NCBI GenBank assembly: GCA_012719035.1
Contig: JAAYBD010000012.1
Location: 1-64,000, forward strand
Direction: 5' to 3'
Source of the DNA: Clostridiales bacterium
GTDB taxonomy: Bacteria; Bacillota; Clostridia; Oscillospirales; Oscillospiraceae
DNA length: 64,000 nt
Shown: piece by piece, positions 8,513 through 17,758 of the stretch
How positions within the stretch are numbered: the stretch's first letter is position 1
How the letters are laid out: each line of letters begins with the position of its first letter
Made by a program: the position numbers and the translations under genes
The notes under the pieces: model-generated
Database searches by the model: none
What the model was told of the DNA's origin: nothing
What the model saw: only the letters and a program-made list of their open reading frames with translations

Positions 8513-9580
8513 TTAGAGGATTATCAAATTATTGGGGGCTTTTGTGAGGTTTTCGGCACCGTCTTTCATGATATAGAGCATGTCCTCGATGCGGACACCG
8601 AACTTACCGGGGATATAGATACCCGGTTCGCAGGTCACAACAGCTCCTTCGGGAAGAGGGCGCTCTTCCTTGGGACTTGCGTTGGGTGCTTCGTGTATCA
8701 AAAGACCGACACTGTGCCCCAGCGGGTGCCCGAAGTATTCTCCGTATCCCGCCTTTTCGATAAGCTCACGAGCCGCTTTATCCATATCTCTGCCGATAAT
8801 TCCGGCGCGAGCGGCTGAAATTCCGGCAAGCTGTGCCTCAAGTACGGTGTTGTAGACCTTTCGCATCTCATCGGTAACGCTGCCGAGGGCGACGGTTCGG
8901 GTCATGTCGGAGCAATATCCGTTTATTTTGCAGCCGAAGTCCATAGTAATGAAGTCTCCGCTTTTTACTTTATATCCGGAGGGGACGCCATGAGGACGGC
9001 TTGTATTCGGTCCCGCAACACAGATAGTTTCAAATGCAAGACTCTCTGCACCGCCTTTTGTCATCTGATACTCAAGTTCCGCAGCAATGTCTTTTTCGGT
9101 TATGCCGGGTTTTATGAGACCGAGAACAAAGTCCAGAGCCTTTTCTGCTATACGCTGTGCGGAAATGATGCTGTCCACCTCAGAGCGCTCTTTGACCTCT
9201 CTAAGGGATACAGTAATATTATGTGCGGGAATGAACTTAACGCCCAAGACATCCTGAAGATGCAGATAATCGGTGTAGCTGAGGCTTTTATCCTGCGCTC
9301 CTACTTCTATTATGCCGTTTTCAGAAAGGATTTTTTTTATTATATCCATTTCTTTATTATTAATAGTACACTGGAGGACTTCTGCGTCTTTAACTTTTTC
9401 ACCGGCTGCCTCGATATAACGTGAGTCGGTTATGAAATATGCTTTTTCCTCCATAACAAGCACCGCGCCGTCGCTTGTGTGGAAACCGGAGGCGTAGAGC
9501 CTGTCGATCTCGTCGCTGAGGATTAATGCGCGAAGACCGGCTTCTTTCATTTTTTGCTGGATTTTTTTAATGTTTGACAA
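8513..9580 (-). CDS. Xaa-Pro aminopeptidase (M24 family)
   Basis: Metallopeptidase that removes N-terminal residues preceding proline. The 355-residue protein has a creatinase-type N-terminal domain (1-125) and a pita-bread catalytic domain. The five metal ligands are visible: Asp in TMDFGCKINGYCSD (two), His in GHPLGHSVG, Glu in CEPGIYIPG and Glu in GVRIEDM. It sits between yqeG and efp on the minus strand with one base to yqeG, and is likely co-transcribed. Confidence 0.93.
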   Translation of the reverse strand: MSNIKKIQQKMKEAGLRALILSDEIDRLYASGFHTSDGAVLVMEEKAYFITDSRYIEAAGEKVKDAEVLQCTINNKEMDIIKKILSENGIIEVGAQDKSLSYTDYLHLQDVLGVKFIPAHNITVSLREVKERSEVDSIISAQRIAEKALDFVLGLIKPGITEKDIAAELEYQMTKGGAESLAFETICVAGPNTSRPHGVPSGYKVKSGDFITMDFGCKINGYCSDMTRTVALGSVTDEMRKVYNTVLEAQLAGISAARAGIIGRDMDKAARELIEKAGYGEYFGHPLGHSVGLLIHEAPNASPKEERPLPEGAVVTCEPGIYIPGKFGVRIEDMLYIMKDGAENLTKAPNNLIIL

Positions 9581-9581
9581 C

Positions 9582-10100
9582 TTATTTTCCTTCTTTTCTG
9601 TTTCTTTTTATGCGCCTTTTATATGCAAGGCGGAATGGCATCTCCGTTCCGTAGCGTATGAAACGAAACGGATTTGTCATGTCTATCGGTCTTATTGCTA
9701 TGGTAGTGATGCCCGCACGCGCGCCGCATAAAACATCTGTATAGACCTGATCTCCGATGATGGCGGCATTTTTTGCTTCCACGCCCTTTTTGCGCAGAAT
9801 ATCAAAAAGCATTTCCGTTTTGGGTTTTCGCGCTTTGTTGACATATCCGATCGAGAGCGCTTTTGCAAATCGCTCTGCTCTGTTTCCGTGGCTGTTTGAA
9901 AATATGAACGGCTCGATCCCTGCTCTTTTCATGCTGTCGATCCAGTTGCGAAGCTGGACTGAGGGGGAGAGAGCGTGATATTTTGCAAGCGTATTGTCCA
10001 AATCCATCAGCAGAAGTGTTATGCCCATCTCGGTTAGATGCTCGGGTTTGAGCTCGTATATGTTTTTTAAAATAATATCTGGTATTGGAAGTTTTAGCAT
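9582..10100 (-). CDS. YqeG family HAD IIIA phosphatase
   Basis: A 172-residue haloacid-dehalogenase phosphatase. Motif I LLMDLDNTLAKYH holds the nucleophile and acid aspartates, FSNSHG is motif II, KPKTEML is motif III and IGDQVYTDVLCG is motif IV. Family members are linked to phosphatidylglycerophosphate dephosphorylation or ribosome assembly, but the substrate here is not determinable. It is immediately followed by the Xaa-Pro peptidase gene and preceded by the sulfhydrylase gene on the minus strand. Confidence 0.88.
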   Translation of the reverse strand: MLKLPIPDIILKNIYELKPEHLTEMGITLLLMDLDNTLAKYHALSPSVQLRNWIDSMKRAGIEPFIFSNSHGNRAERFAKALSIGYVNKARKPKTEMLFDILRKKGVEAKNAAIIGDQVYTDVLCGARAGITTIAIRPIDMTNPFRFIRYGTEMPFRLAYKRRIKRNRKEGK

Positions 10101-10138
10101 TTAGCGGCTTCCTTTCCGCGGGCATTCAGGCAGGTAAA

Positions 10139-11425
10139 TCAGACGGCTGCCTCCAGTGCCTGCTTTAAATCATCAATAATGTCGTCGACATCCTCTATGC
10201 CTACGGAGAGGCGAATAAGGTCGGAGGGGACACCGGCTTTGATAAGTTCGGTATCGGAAAGCTGACGGTGGGTTGCATTTGCCGGATGCAGGATGCAGGT
10301 GTGCGCATCCGCAACGTGTGTGGCGATTATAGCAACTTTCAGATTCTTCATGAAAGCTTCCGCCGAGGTTCTGCCGCCCTTTACCCCGAAGGAGATAACG
10401 CCGCAGGAGCCGTTCGGCAGATATTTCTGCGCAAGAGCGTAGTATTTGCTGGAAGGCAGACCGCAGTAGTTGACCCATGAGATCTTATCGTGTGACTCTA
10501 AAAACTCTGCAACTGCCTGAGCGTTTCTGCAGTGCCGCTCCATGCGGACATGCAGGGATTCAAGACCAAGACCCACAAGATAAGAGTTTTGGGCTGAAGC
10601 AGTTGCGCCGAAATCGCGCATGAGCTGTGCGGTTGCTTTGGTTATGAATGCACCTTCTTTGCCGAAGCGTTCGGCGTAGACTATTCCGTGGTAGCTTTCA
10701 TCCGGAGATGTAAGTCCCGGGAATTTGTCAGCGTGGGCAAGCCAATCGAATTTGCCCGCGTCAACTATGGCTCCGCCGACTCCGGAAGCGTGACCGTCCA
10801 TATATTTTGTAGTCGCATGGGTGACGATATCTGCTCCCCATTCAAAAGGACGGCAGTTTATTGGAGTGGGGAAGGTGTTGTCGACGATAAGCGGTACGCC
10901 ATGGTCATGCGCCGCTTTTGCGAAACGTTCGATATCCAGAACAGCAAGGCTCGGGTTTGCGATAGTCTCTCCGAAAACCGCCTTTGTATTTGAGCGGAAC
11001 GCGGCGCTTAGCTCCTCGTCTGTGCAGTCGGGAGATACAAAGGTGAAGTCAATTCCCATTTTTCTCATGGTTACGTTAAAGAGATTGTACGTGCCGCCGT
11101 AGATAGCAGACGAACAAACGACATGGTCACCGTTGTTGCAGATGTTGAAAACAGCGAAGAAGTTTGCAGACTGTCCCGAAGATGTCAGCATCGCCGCAGT
11201 TCCGCCTTCAAGCGCACATATACGCGCGGCGACATAGTCGTTGGTGGGATTTTGAAGGCGGCTGTAAAAATATCCGTTTGCTTCCAGATCAAACAGCTTT
11301 CCCATGTCCTCGCTGCTGTTGTATTTGAATGTAGTGCTTTGAATAATGGGTATCTGGCGCGGCTCACCGTTTTCGGGGGTATATCCGGCCTGAACGCATT
11401 TAGTTCCGATTCTGCTCATGCTCAT
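10139..11425 (-). CDS. O-acetylhomoserine sulfhydrylase / aminocarboxypropyltransferase
   Basis: PLP enzyme of the Cys/Met metabolism family that makes homocysteine from O-acetylhomoserine and sulfide. The 428-residue length is that of MetY-type enzymes rather than of MetB or MetC (about 385). The PLP lysine is in THATTKYMDGH, with SSGQSANFFAVFNI and DNTFPTP at the cofactor site. I prefer ATG 11425, six bases after AAAGGA; ATG 11431 lies too close to that site. Only 47 bases separate it from the GerMN lipoprotein gene, so there is no room for a SAM riboswitch. Confidence 0.92.
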   Translation of the reverse strand: MSMSRIGTKCVQAGYTPENGEPRQIPIIQSTTFKYNSSEDMGKLFDLEANGYFYSRLQNPTNDYVAARICALEGGTAAMLTSSGQSANFFAVFNICNNGDHVVCSSAIYGGTYNLFNVTMRKMGIDFTFVSPDCTDEELSAAFRSNTKAVFGETIANPSLAVLDIERFAKAAHDHGVPLIVDNTFPTPINCRPFEWGADIVTHATTKYMDGHASGVGGAIVDAGKFDWLAHADKFPGLTSPDESYHGIVYAERFGKEGAFITKATAQLMRDFGATASAQNSYLVGLGLESLHVRMERHCRNAQAVAEFLESHDKISWVNYCGLPSSKYYALAQKYLPNGSCGVISFGVKGGRTSAEAFMKNLKVAIIATHVADAHTCILHPANATHRQLSDTELIKAGVPSDLIRLSVGIEDVDDIIDDLKQALEAAV

Positions 11426-11472
11426 GTACATTCCTTTCGCTGGCTCATATATTTTTTGCCCCTCCCGCTTCC

Positions 11473-12384
11473 TTATTTGACAGCGGCGGAGCCTATTATG
11501 CTTTCGTTTTTTATAAGAGGGCGGGATATATCAAAGCCCCAGAGACTTTGGACCTGCTCTCCGTCTATAAGTATTTGAACGCTTTTTACGTTTGCCAGAG
11601 AAGTCAGTGAATTCACAATCGAGTAAACTGCAAGCTCAGCATCTTTTTTTGTAGGAACGCTGTCCTCTGCCGGCAAGCCGGAAAGGCTGACTGAGCACAC
11701 ACCATCCTGCGTGTATACAGATAAAACGATCACGCCCTCCGGAAATGCATTTTTCAGGTCGGCGCTTGTCGGACCTTTAAGCAGAATATCCAGAATACAG
11801 CGCTCCGCAGAATTGTCTTCATCAAAGCTTATGGTATGATATTCCGCACCTAAAGCGCTGCCCGAAGTCTTTGGAAAGTAAAGGCGCATCTGAGCTTTTT
11901 TGGGGCTTGTTATGGTGTTGAACAGGAGAATGTCATCCGGTGTCAGCTTGTTCGATACGATCTCGCTGCCAACGCATATTGTAACATAGTCGATACCTTT
12001 TATAGAACACATGGTAAGTGTGATGCAGCTATCCAAAATTGTTTTGTCGATACCCTCTGCATCGAGATATGCAGAGTTCATATAGACAGTTACGCTGTCA
12101 TCATTGCGCTCTGCATCGAGAATTTCTACTCCCTTGGGTATGGGAGACTGCAGCTTATCGCTTACGGGCGTTTCCGCTAAAGCGCTAACGGCCTGACTGA
12201 CGGGGTCTGCACCGTCCAAAGCAATTTTTTCGGGGAGCAGAAGCTCACCGTTTGTCTGATATTCCGAACGGAGAAGCCGATATACGGTGATGCTGCTTTC
12301 CAACGGGTCTGAGACAGCTTTTTCTCCGCAGGCGCTCAGAAGAACGCATAAAACGATAAGTATGATGAATATATGCCTTTTCAT
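11473..12384 (-). CDS. GerMN-domain lipoprotein
   Basis: A 303-residue exported lipoprotein: signal peptide with lipobox LLSAC (lipidated Cys about 19), then two GerMN-like domains (about 45-150 and 165-275). The second starts around MRLYFPKTSGSALG and has the typical ILDILLKGPTSADLKNAFPEGV. It follows a histidine kinase gene on the minus strand by 51 bases, recalling lipoproteins such as LpqB that sit beside a two-component system. A role as accessory sensor or envelope protein is inferred from context only. Confidence 0.82.
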   Translation of the reverse strand: MKRHIFIILIVLCVLLSACGEKAVSDPLESSITVYRLLRSEYQTNGELLLPEKIALDGADPVSQAVSALAETPVSDKLQSPIPKGVEILDAERNDDSVTVYMNSAYLDAEGIDKTILDSCITLTMCSIKGIDYVTICVGSEIVSNKLTPDDILLFNTITSPKKAQMRLYFPKTSGSALGAEYHTISFDEDNSAERCILDILLKGPTSADLKNAFPEGVIVLSVYTQDGVCSVSLSGLPAEDSVPTKKDAELAVYSIVNSLTSLANVKSVQILIDGEQVQSLWGFDISRPLIKNESIIGSAAVK

Positions 12385-12435
12385 ATTGACCTCATAAATC
12401 CTGCTTTAAAGCGTGTCTTTTGTATCAAAGAGTGT

Positions 12436-13887
12436 TTAAACCGTTTTTTCCTCATCGCTGCATAAATAGGCGGGAAATTTTACGATGAAGCGGGAACCGC
12501 CGTTTTCGCGCTTTTCAAAGCAGATGCTGCCGTTGTGGAGCATGACAGCATCGTATACAATGGAAAGACCAAGACCGCTGCCGCCCGCATCACTCGAACG
12601 CGCCTTATCAACACGGTAAAAACGGGAAAAAATATGGGGAACATCCTCCTCCGGAATTCCGATGCCCGTATCCTCCACGACAAGCACAACGCTTTTTTCC
12701 TCGCGGAAAAGAAGGATTTTGACCTGACCTCCGGGCATATTGTATTTGATTCCGTTTTCCGCAAGATTGAAGATGATGCGGTAAATAAGATCCTCATTGC
12801 CATAGATGCAGCAGCCGCGCTGAAGCTCGGCTGAAAGAGTAAGGCGGTTTTCCTTTGCAAGAGGGGAGAGCAGATGCAGTGTTTTTTCCGCAACGTGTTT
12901 AAGGTCTATCTTTTCGCGCATAAAGCCTATGCCGCTGTCCATCTTTGAAAGGCTTAGAAGCTTTTCGGTAGTGCGCTGCAAGCGCTCCGCCTCGTTTCCG
13001 ATGTCGGTTACAAATTCCCGCATCGTGACGATATCCATATTTTCCGAGTTAACAATGCTGTCGGACAAAAGCCTTATCGAGGCAAGAGGAGTTTTAAGCT
13101 CGTGCGAGGCGTCAGAGACAAAACGCCTTCGCAGTTCCTCTGTGTCTTTCAGCCTTTGGGTGAGATTGTTGAATTCGCTGCCAAGATCAGAAAGTTCGTC
13201 GCTGCCGCTTATCTTTATCCGATATTCATAGTTTCCTTCTGATACTATTTTTGTGGCTCTTGCAAGCTCTGTTATCCGCAGAGTCAGCGCGCGGCTGAAG
13301 ATGAACATGAGGATAATGGAAATAATGCCAAGTATCAGAGTGATATTGCGGAGGTTTGTCTGTATGTTCGTGATAAGCTCTGCCTGCGCTGCGTCATACT
13401 CATAGAGATAGACGGCGCCGACCGTTAGACCGCCATTTCTTATGGGCATGGCTTCGCTTGTCATAAATGCCTTTCCGTCATATACGGAATAGCAGACGAT
13501 TTTACCTTTCAGCGCACGGCTGATTTCCGAAAACAGGGCATAACGTCCGACACCGGGATCAAGCTGGGCGGTGTCGTAAAGTATTCGGGCATTTTCGTCC
13601 GTCACAACGACTCGCGTAAGAGAACGCAGATCCAAAAGACCCATGACCTCAAGTACAGTGTCGCTTGTCAGCTCGTCCGGAGTGGAGAGAGCTGAGGACA
13701 TTACGCCGGCCTGATTCTGAAGAGAAGTCTGCTTTGAAGCAAAGACCAGATCACGGGATACTATGGTGGGGTAGGAGTTAAGCATGACCATCAGCCCCGC
13801 GATCAGCACGAGAAAGGTTACGGCAAATTTGAGCTGAACGCTGTTTGTAAATGTGCTTACACCGGGCAGCCTTTTCATCAGTGTCAT
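12436..13887 (-). CDS. Sensor histidine kinase, two-component system 1
   Basis: A 483-residue membrane kinase. It has one N-terminal helix (about 20-40), an extracytoplasmic sensor of about 130 residues, a second helix (about 180-200), a HAMP linker, a HisKA domain with the phosphorylated His in SDASHELKTP, and an ATPase domain with N box NLAENGIKYN, DTGIGIPEED, the F box and GGSGLGLSIV. The partner regulator gene lies 95 bases upstream. Two ATGs compete (13887 and 13878), both near GGGAG. The signal is unknown. Confidence 0.93.
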   Translation of the reverse strand: MTLMKRLPGVSTFTNSVQLKFAVTFLVLIAGLMVMLNSYPTIVSRDLVFASKQTSLQNQAGVMSSALSTPDELTSDTVLEVMGLLDLRSLTRVVVTDENARILYDTAQLDPGVGRYALFSEISRALKGKIVCYSVYDGKAFMTSEAMPIRNGGLTVGAVYLYEYDAAQAELITNIQTNLRNITLILGIISIILMFIFSRALTLRITELARATKIVSEGNYEYRIKISGSDELSDLGSEFNNLTQRLKDTEELRRRFVSDASHELKTPLASIRLLSDSIVNSENMDIVTMREFVTDIGNEAERLQRTTEKLLSLSKMDSGIGFMREKIDLKHVAEKTLHLLSPLAKENRLTLSAELQRGCCIYGNEDLIYRIIFNLAENGIKYNMPGGQVKILLFREEKSVVLVVEDTGIGIPEEDVPHIFSRFYRVDKARSSDAGGSGLGLSIVYDAVMLHNGSICFEKRENGGSRFIVKFPAYLCSDEEKTV

Positions 13888-13982
13888 TCTCCCAATGGTT
13901 CCTTATCATAGCGGTTAAGACATTTTATTGCAAAACAATGAAAAAGTCTATATAGAGTGTACATAAAGTTTTTCTTATCCAG

Positions 13983-14666
13983 TCAGTTTTCGCTGAAGTA
14001 ATATCCAACGCCCCATTTAGTGTTGAAGCATTTCGGGTCGGCAGGGTCGATTTCGAGCTTTTCACGCAGTCTGCGGATGTGAACATCGACCGTTCGGACA
14101 TCTCCCTGATAATCGATTCCCCATATGATGTCGAGGAGTCTCTCGCGGCTGTAAACCTTGCCGGGATTGCGCATCAGAAGCTCTGCAAGGTTAAACTCCT
14201 TCGCGGTCAGTTCAACGGGTATACCGTTCTTTTCCGCGATTCGGCGGGAGGTGTCGATTGTAATGTGGCTTCGGGTGAGGCGGTCGCTTTTGCTGTCGGG
14301 GCTTTGGATAGCGCTGCGCCGCAGAAGCGCGCGAACCCTTGCTTTAAGCTCCAGTATATTGAAGGGCTTTGTTATATAGTCGTCCGCCCCGTATTCAAAA
14401 CCTATAAGCTTGTCGGTATCCTCGCCTTTTGCTGTCAGCATTATTATCGGTACGGTAGATTTTTCGCGTATCCGCATGCAGGTCTCCAAACCGTCAAGCT
14501 TGGGCATCATGAGGTCGAGAAGAATCAGGTCATATGATACGTTTTTTGCCATGTCAACGGCTGTCTCGCCGTCATAACAGACATCTACTTCATAGCCCTC
14601 GTTCTCGAGATTGAATTTTATTCCCTTTACGAGCAGCTTTTCGTCGTCTACAACAAGTATCCTCAT
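13983..14666 (-). CDS. OmpR/PhoB-type response regulator, two-component system 1
   Basis: A 227-residue DNA-binding regulator. The receiver domain has acidic residues in VVDDE, the phosphorylated Asp in LILLDLMMP (about 51), Thr in MLTAKGED and Lys in YITKPF. The winged-helix output domain ends with RTVDVHIRRLREKLE and WGVGYYF, as in the WalR/PhoB family. Its start overlaps the stop of the ComEA-like gene as ATGA. The kinase gene follows on the same strand. Confidence 0.95.
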   Translation of the reverse strand: MRILVVDDEKLLVKGIKFNLENEGYEVDVCYDGETAVDMAKNVSYDLILLDLMMPKLDGLETCMRIREKSTVPIIMLTAKGEDTDKLIGFEYGADDYITKPFNILELKARVRALLRRSAIQSPDSKSDRLTRSHITIDTSRRIAEKNGIPVELTAKEFNLAELLMRNPGKVYSRERLLDIIWGIDYQGDVRTVDVHIRRLREKLEIDPADPKCFNTKWGVGYYFSEN

Positions 14667-15082
14667 TCTCGCGCCTCCTGAAGGTTCGTCTGAACCGTGA
14701 TATAATTTTTTATATTCTCGTATTTTGCAAAGCCTATTCCAGACACATCCATGATATCTTCGATACTGGCGAACAGACCATGCTCACTGCGATGTGCTAT
14801 TATCTGTTCCGACAGAACCTCGCCTATGCCGGGGAGGGAACACAATTCCTCGGCTGTTGCGGTGTTGATGTTTATTAAAAGCTCCGGAGTACTTTCAGGC
14901 TCAGGGGCGGTGCTTGAGGCGCCGGCTGAAGGCAAAGCCCTGCCCGAAGGTGTTTCTTCGTGTTCAAAGCTTACAGTTAAGGAAGCTTCCGAACTTTGCC
15001 CAATAAGGGATACGGTACCTGCCGCAATTATAAATAAAACAGTAATGGTAATTGAAGCGATTTCTGCCTTGCTTAGTTTCAA
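14663..15082 (-). CDS. ComEA-like helix-hairpin-helix protein
   Basis: A 139-residue membrane-anchored DNA-binding protein: N-terminal helix (about 7-27), a Ser/Pro/Glu-rich linker, then two helix-hairpin-helix motifs (LININTATAEELCSLPGIGEV and IEDIMDVSGIGFAKYENIKNY). ComEA binds incoming DNA in transformation. This one lacks the SLBB domain of full-length ComEA, and no comEC is visible, so competence is not proven. It is translationally coupled to the response regulator that follows, an unusual arrangement. Confidence 0.85.
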   Translation of the reverse strand: MKLSKAEIASITITVLFIIAAGTVSLIGQSSEASLTVSFEHEETPSGRALPSAGASSTAPEPESTPELLININTATAEELCSLPGIGEVLSEQIIAHRSEHGLFASIEDIMDVSGIGFAKYENIKNYITVQTNLQEARE

Positions 15083-15223
15083 GTTATCTCTCCCTAACGG
15101 TAATTTTGCGCAAGAGGATATATTTGGTGTTGCTTTTCAAGGAATATATCCGTATAATGAAAAAAAGTATTTCTTATTGTATTTTTATTATATACAATAT
15201 AACATATTTTTCCGGAGATGCAT

Positions 15224-16804
15224 ATGAAAAAGTTGAAGTTTTTATCCTTTATTTTGATATTAGTGATTTTATCCGCGAATTTTATTATGCCCCCAGCATA
15301 TGCGCTGACCGAACCAACACTGCAATCCAAGTCGGCTGTTCTTATGGATGCCGACACGGGAAACATAATCTTCGCAAAAAGCGGGGACCAGAAATCATAC
15401 CCGGCAAGTACAACGAAAATAATGACGGTTCTGCTTGCGGTTGAGGCAATAGAAAACGGGAAAGTAGCTCTTACGGATACTGTCACTGCAAAAGACGACA
15501 TAAGAGCCGGACTGAGTGAGGATGGCAGTACCGCCGGAATCGTTCCGGGCGAGACAATGACGCTTGAAAACCTGCTTTACTGCGCTATGCTGGCATCTGC
15601 CAATGAGGCCTGTAATGTGATAGCGGATTACATAGGAGGAGATGTCGGCACCTTTGTAGGTATGATGAACACTCGGGCAAAGGAGCTTGGCTGCGAGGGC
15701 ACGAATTTTACTAATACGCATGGATTGCCTGATGTTAACCACTATACAACGGCAAACGATTTGGCAAAAATATCATATGAAGCTTATTCCCATCCTCTGT
15801 TCATGCAGATTTGCAGCACCGTTACAAAAACCGTTCCGGCAACGAACAAATCCGATGAACGCGTTCTTAAAAACACAAATGGCTTGATAAACGCTGATTC
15901 TGAAATGTACTCGGGCTACTATTACGAGTATGCGGCAGGCATAAAGACGGGGCATACGCAAGATGCGGGATACTGTCTTGCTTCAACTGCATCGAAAAAC
16001 AACATGTCGCTGATTTGCGTTGTTATGGGCGGACAGGGGATTAATAGACCCAGCGGGATGGAATTTACCAATTTCTCGGATTCCATACTAATGTATGACT
16101 GGGCGTTCGAGAACTACAGCTACCGCGATATCCTTGAAACGACAGACCTTATTGAAGATATCCCAGTGAAAATGGGGAGAGATGCGGAATATGTGACAGT
16201 ACATCCGCAAAATTCCGTTAAGGCACTTATGGCAAACGATGAGGACAATTCAAGCTTTGAGACAAAGGTTACGATATACAGCAAGGAGAACAAGGAAGAG
16301 CTTGTTGCTCCCATTGAAGCGGGGGCTGTTTTGGGCGAGATTACAATTGAACGCGACGGCGTTGTTTACGGGCAGTCACTTCTTGTTGCGTGCTCGTCCG
16401 TTGATTTGAGCTATTCCCAGTATATAAAGTCTCAGGTGGTCAATACCCTCAAAAAGCCTTTGGTTATAGTTTTCATTTTAGCCGTTTTAGCGCTTTTAGG
16501 GTTTTATATTTACATTGTTGCGCGCTACCGCACCGAAAAGAAAAGACGCCTCAGAGAGATTGAAATGAGAAGAACCAAGGCAATGTCAGAGCAGCAGTCA
16601 GCCAAAGACCGGCTGCGCTCCCGCTCAAGTATTCTCACATCAAAGTATTTTGATGAGGATGATTCGGGCAAACCAGATTTGAACTACAGAAGCAAGCCGG
16701 ATTTGAATTATTTAGGCGAGAATACTTATGACAAAGAAGCTGAACTGAAAGCTGAGCGCGATTATTTTGACGAGTTCTTTGGAAAGAATAAATCCTCAAA
16801 ATAA
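15224..16804 (+). CDS. D-alanyl-D-alanine carboxypeptidase (DacF/PBP5 type)
   Basis: Penicillin-binding carboxypeptidase that trims the terminal D-Ala of peptidoglycan stem peptides. Signal peptide, then the S11 peptidase motifs: SxxK in YPASTTKIM (about 62-65), SxN in SANEACN (about 125) and KTG in GIKTGHTQDAG (about 240). A PBP5-like C-terminal domain follows, then a membrane helix (about 405-430) and a charged tail of about 100 residues. The tail holds a tandem KPDLNY repeat. ATG 15224 is six bases after GGAG; ATG 15218 is too close. Confidence 0.93.
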   Translation: MKKLKFLSFILILVILSANFIMPPAYALTEPTLQSKSAVLMDADTGNIIFAKSGDQKSYPASTTKIMTVLLAVEAIENGKVALTDTVTAKDDIRAGLSEDGSTAGIVPGETMTLENLLYCAMLASANEACNVIADYIGGDVGTFVGMMNTRAKELGCEGTNFTNTHGLPDVNHYTTANDLAKISYEAYSHPLFMQICSTVTKTVPATNKSDERVLKNTNGLINADSEMYSGYYYEYAAGIKTGHTQDAGYCLASTASKNNMSLICVVMGGQGINRPSGMEFTNFSDSILMYDWAFENYSYRDILETTDLIEDIPVKMGRDAEYVTVHPQNSVKALMANDEDNSSFETKVTIYSKENKEELVAPIEAGAVLGEITIERDGVVYGQSLLVACSSVDLSYSQYIKSQVVNTLKKPLVIVFILAVLALLGFYIYIVARYRTEKKRRLREIEMRRTKAMSEQQSAKDRLRSRSSILTSKYFDEDDSGKPDLNYRSKPDLNYLGENTYDKEAELKAERDYFDEFFGKNKSSK

Positions 16805-16830
16805 CTAATAATATCCTAAGGTCATACTTT

Positions 16831-16864
16831 AAGACCGTCAAAGCTTGACTTTGGCGGTCTTTTG
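16831..16864 (+). terminator. Intrinsic terminator after the carboxypeptidase gene
   Basis: A 13-bp stem (16831-16843 with 16849-16861, one G-T pair) with a short loop ends in a modest T-run. It stands immediately before the proC ribosome binding site, so some read-through into proC is likely. Confidence 0.7.
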
Positions 16865-16882
16865 AAAAGGAGAGTCTACAAC

Positions 16883-17710
16883 ATGAAAAGCACTTTTGCG
16901 TTTATAGGCGCGGGAAATATGGGCGGAGCGATAATCGAGGCGGTTTGCCGCTCTACAGAACCTGAGAATGTAACGGTTTTTGACAGAGCGGCTGAAAAGA
17001 CGGGTGAGCTTTCAGCAAAAACAGGCTGCCGCGTTGCTTCAAACGCGGAGGAAGCTGTAAAAAATGCTCGTTTTGTATTTCTTTGTGTTAAACCCAATGT
17101 CCTGCCGGAGGCTCTGCGAGGGCTGCTGCCGATACTTAAAGAAGCTGGGCTTCGGGGCGATGAAAAGGTCATTGTATCTATAGCGGCGGGAGTTACTACA
17201 GACACCATAACGTCGATTCTTGCTGAAGCGAATATTTCTCTGCCCGTTATAAGGCTGATGCCGAACACGCCGGTCGCTGTTGGAAAAGGGCTTACGCTTA
17301 TGTCTCCCGTAAATAATGTTTCGGATGAAGACATTGCAGTGATTCAGGCGGCACTATCATACGGCGGTGAGGTTTCGCTTATCGACGAAGCTTATATTGA
17401 TCCGTCTACACCTGTTTTCAGCTCGTCTCCCGCGTATGTGTATATGTTTATCGAGGCTCTTGCCGATGGGGGAGTAATGGCAGGCGTTCCGCGCGATAAG
17501 GCGCAGAGATTTGCGGCGCAGGCTGTGCTCGGCGCTGCCGCCATGGTACTTGAAACCGGCAGACACCCGGGAGAACTGAAAGATGCAGTGTGCTCACCGG
17601 GCGGATCCACGATAGTCGGGGTTGAAGAGCTTGAAAAGAATGGCTTTAGAGCGGCTGTTGCTTCCGCGGTATATGAGGCGTATAAGAAAACCGCAACGCT
17701 CGGAAAATAA
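16883..17710 (+). CDS. proC: Pyrroline-5-carboxylate reductase
   Basis: NADPH-dependent reductase for the last step of proline synthesis. The 275-residue protein has the Rossmann motif FIGAGNMGGAII at the N-terminus, CVKPNVLPEAL, RLMPNTPVAVGKG, and the C-terminal dimer domain with SSPAYVYMFIEALADGGV and the conserved SPGGSTIVG. ATG 16883 follows AAAAGGAGAG; the frame is open a little further upstream. proA and proB are not in the window. Confidence 0.95.
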   Translation: MKSTFAFIGAGNMGGAIIEAVCRSTEPENVTVFDRAAEKTGELSAKTGCRVASNAEEAVKNARFVFLCVKPNVLPEALRGLLPILKEAGLRGDEKVIVSIAAGVTTDTITSILAEANISLPVIRLMPNTPVAVGKGLTLMSPVNNVSDEDIAVIQAALSYGGEVSLIDEAYIDPSTPVFSSSPAYVYMFIEALADGGVMAGVPRDKAQRFAAQAVLGAAAMVLETGRHPGELKDAVCSPGGSTIVGVEELEKNGFRAAVASAVYEAYKKTATLGK

Positions 17711-17715
17711 TGAAT

Positions 17716-17754
17716 CGCCGTGAGCACACATTGTGCCCACGGCGGTTGTTTTTT
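17716..17754 (+). terminator. Intrinsic terminator after proC
   Basis: CGCCGTG (17716-17722) pairs with CACGGCG (17738-17744), with an inner GCACA/TGTGC pairing, followed by GTTGTTTTTT. The minus-strand deaminase gene ends at 17759, so the hairpin may act in both directions. Confidence 0.8.
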
Positions 17755-17758
17755 ATCT

